This document shows, piece by piece, positions 5,342-6,641 of a stretch of DNA of 6,641 bases (position 1 is its first letter; each line of letters opens with the position of its first letter). Source of the stretch: Cellvibrio sp. (GTDB taxonomy: Bacteria > Pseudomonadota > Gammaproteobacteria > Pseudomonadales > Cellvibrionaceae); NCBI GenBank assembly GCA_021323495.1, contig JAJQJO010000211.1, positions 1 to 6,641 of the forward strand, given 5' to 3'. Position numbers and translations under genes: made by a program. Under the pieces are notes generated by a model. The model made no database searches, had not been told where the DNA came from, and saw only the letters and a program-made list of their open reading frames with translations.

Positions 5342-5836
5342 GAGTTAACTCATATAGCGCCCATGTTGCGCCGCTTCGCTTACTCGCTCACCGGCTCAGC
5401 CCATGATGCTGACGACCTGCTGCAAAACACCCTGGAACGTTTATTGAGCCGCGGTGTTCCGGAGGAAATCGAGCTTGCCAAATGGGCCTTCCGCGTATGC
5501 CGGAATATCTGGATTGACGAATACCGTGCACGCAAGGTTCGCCAACGCAATGCCTATTCGCTGGAAGAGACCGAAGAACCGTTCGTCGACGGTGAGCAGG
5601 CGATTTATAACCAGATCACCCTTGAGGAAGTGGATGCAGCCATGGATAAATTACCCGCAGACCAACGCTCGATAATGGCATTGGTCGCAGTGCAGGGTAT
5701 GTCCTACAAGGAGGTCGCCGAGACGCTCGGCATCCCCCCCGGTACGGTAATGAGCAGACTCGCCCGTGCACGTATTGCACTGGCCAATTTTTTGAACCCG
5801 ACAGCGGGCACCATATCAGCACAACCTGGTGTGTGA
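5327..5836 (+). CDS. ECF-family RNA polymerase sigma factor
   Basis: 169 aa, usual ECF length. Only regions 2 and 4 are present. Region 2 spans about 10-72, with HDADDLLQNTLERLL (26-40) for core binding and WAFRVCRNIWIDEYRARK (53-70) for -10 recognition. Region 4 spans about 101-152, with LPADQRSIMALV then the helix-turn-helix SYKEVAETLGIPPGTVMSRL (126-145) for -35 contact. An acidic linker lies between (77-90). ATG 5327 is the first start in this frame after the stop at 5300-5302. It gives the normal short N-terminus before the region-2 motif; ATG 5363 would cut into it. The start lies in a 14-bp tandem repeat and lacks a strong ribosome site. The gene is followed 10 nt later by an anti-sigma gene and has a predicted self-promoter. 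It likely directs transcription from the GGAAT-N16-CGTTWWC sites here. I cannot assign an ECF subgroup by eye. Confidence 0.95.
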   Translation: MNLRQELTHIAPMLRRFAYSLTGSAHDADDLLQNTLERLLSRGVPEEIELAKWAFRVCRNIWIDEYRARKVRQRNAYSLEETEEPFVDGEQAIYNQITLEEVDAAMDKLPADQRSIMALVAVQGMSYKEVAETLGIPPGTVMSRLARARIALANFLNPTAGTISAQPGV

Positions 5837-5846
5837 GGACAGCAAC

Positions 5847-6566
5847 ATGACAATTTCCGATGAACAACTGTCTGCATTTCTCGATGCAGAACTTCCAGCC
5901 AATGAAATGGAACATATTCGCCAACAATTAATTGGCGATGAAACACTGGCAAACCGCCTCGCGGAATTGGCGATGGTCGACGAGCAGATCGCACAGCATT
6001 ACTCCCGTATTGACACGCAGCCGATGCCAACAACTATTACCCGCCTGCTGGCGCAGGACCCGCCGGCAACAGTTATTACTTTTCCCCGGTGGAAAAAATT
6101 TCAGCGCGGGCTGGAACAACACGCGGCTATTGCCGCCTGTACGGCATTGGTACTCGGGTTTGGGTTCGCCCAGCTAGTGCCAGTCAACAATGATTCCGAG
6201 AGAAGTGAATGGAACGCAATAGCCCAGGCACTTGATAGCACAGTAAGCGGCATGGAAAATATATTGGCCGATAATAAACGCATCAAGCCACGCCTCACAT
6301 TCATCAACCAGGAAGGTAATTACTGTCGCCAGTTTACTGTGCTGGACACAGCTACCAGTGCAGAAAATATTGCCTGCCACATCAACGGTGAATGGCAATT
6401 ATCGATGACTGTTTATAACCGGGAAGTAACCCGGGCCGGTGATTACCAAACAGCCACCGCTGGCTCATTGCTCGATAGTGCACTTGATACAATGATGCAA
6501 GGCGAAGCATTTGATGCACAGGCCGAAGCAGAGATTATTTCAAGGGACTGGATGAATAAAAAATAA
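5847..6566 (+). CDS. Membrane-anchored anti-sigma factor
   Basis: 239 aa. ATG 5847 is chosen because GAGGA (5835-5839), overlapping the sigma stop, precedes it by 7 nt; the upstream in-frame GTG at 5829 has no such site. Residues about 1-50 (SDEQLSAFLDAELP, then two charged helices) resemble the cytoplasmic anti-sigma domain that grips ECF regions 2 and 4; there is no zinc-binding HxxxCxxC motif. A single membrane segment lies at about 92-112 (HAAIAACTALVLGFGFAQLV) after a basic stretch (RWKKFQR), giving an N-in/C-out topology. The periplasmic part contains GNYCRQF (C160) and IACHINGEW (C177), a two-Cys pattern I associate with sensor domains of related anti-sigmas. It should sequester the sigma partner at the inner membrane until an envelope signal or proteolysis releases it. 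It is translated from the same message as the sigma gene. Confidence 0.88.
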   Translation: MTISDEQLSAFLDAELPANEMEHIRQQLIGDETLANRLAELAMVDEQIAQHYSRIDTQPMPTTITRLLAQDPPATVITFPRWKKFQRGLEQHAAIAACTALVLGFGFAQLVPVNNDSERSEWNAIAQALDSTVSGMENILADNKRIKPRLTFINQEGNYCRQFTVLDTATSAENIACHINGEWQLSMTVYNREVTRAGDYQTATAGSLLDSALDTMMQGEAFDAQAEAEIISRDWMNKK

Positions 6567-6600
6567 GGCTTCCAAACCGGCAAGCAACGAGATGAAATTA

Positions 6601-6641
6601 ATGAAAATAATAATTTTATTTTTTGCACTGGCACTGAGTGC
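6601..6641 (+). CDS. Start of an exported protein, cut by window end
   Basis: Only the first 13 complete codons are visible from ATG 6601: MKIIILFFALALS, a typical signal peptide start of Lys followed by a strongly hydrophobic core. An in-frame ATG at 6592 would add MKL. The 6601 start is preferred because ACGAGA lies upstream at about 8-9 nt, though this ribosome site is weak. The gene begins about 34 nt after the anti-sigma stop, with no terminator between, so it is probably the third gene of the sigma operon. Product unknown; it is either a secreted protein or a lipoprotein. Confidence 0.6.
   Translation, partial: MKIIILFFALALS

Noticed and set aside
5363..5836. Internal ATG 5363 as the sigma start
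   Set aside because: No ribosome site, and it removes the residues that normally precede the region-2 helix.

Overview
The window looks like chromosomal DNA of a polysaccharide-degrading gammaproteobacterium, possibly Cellvibrio-like. That is an inference from a modular GH19 chitinase with a CBM6-type module and from Gram-negative outer-membrane and ECF sigma genes; nothing here fixes the species. Seven coding regions are supported, one of them cut by the window end.

Layout. Positions 1-451 hold no gene, but they contain a CRP-like palindrome and a short tandem duplication in front of the chitinase. A secreted chitinase (452-1879, +; CBM6, beta/gamma-crystallin, GH19) follows and ends at an intrinsic terminator (about 1984-2016). 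Next is a pair of + strand genes: an exported low-complexity protein with a very regular four-residue repeat (2107-2829), then a strong UUCG-loop terminator, then a predicted outer-membrane beta-barrel (GTG start, 2888-3793). The barrel gene overlaps the 3' end of a convergent exported subtilisin-like S8 protease (3748-5148, -) by 46 bp. A 178-bp divergent intergenic region separates the protease from an ECF sigma factor (5327-5836, +), a membrane anti-sigma factor (5847-6566, +) and the start of a third exported product (about 6601 to the window end).

How they fit together. The bipartite motif GGAAT-N16-CGTTWWC occurs three times. It lies upstream of the repeat protein/barrel pair, of the protease (minus strand) and of the sigma gene itself, with the same 16-nt spacer each time. 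By eye I found no fourth copy. It looks like the promoter of the ECF sigma factor encoded here. The simplest reading is a self-contained envelope regulon: an anti-sigma holds the sigma factor until an envelope signal, and the sigma then switches on itself, a secreted protease, a secreted tetrapeptide-periodic protein and an outer-membrane barrel. The function of the output is unknown. An exported or surface-displayed polymer, with the barrel as partner and the protease as processing enzyme, is a hypothesis only. The chitinase has no copy of the motif and appears to be a separate, ordinary carbon-acquisition gene.

The sigma gene start is also unusual: it sits in a 14-bp tandem repeat that makes a chain of mini-ORFs linked by ATGA overlaps.
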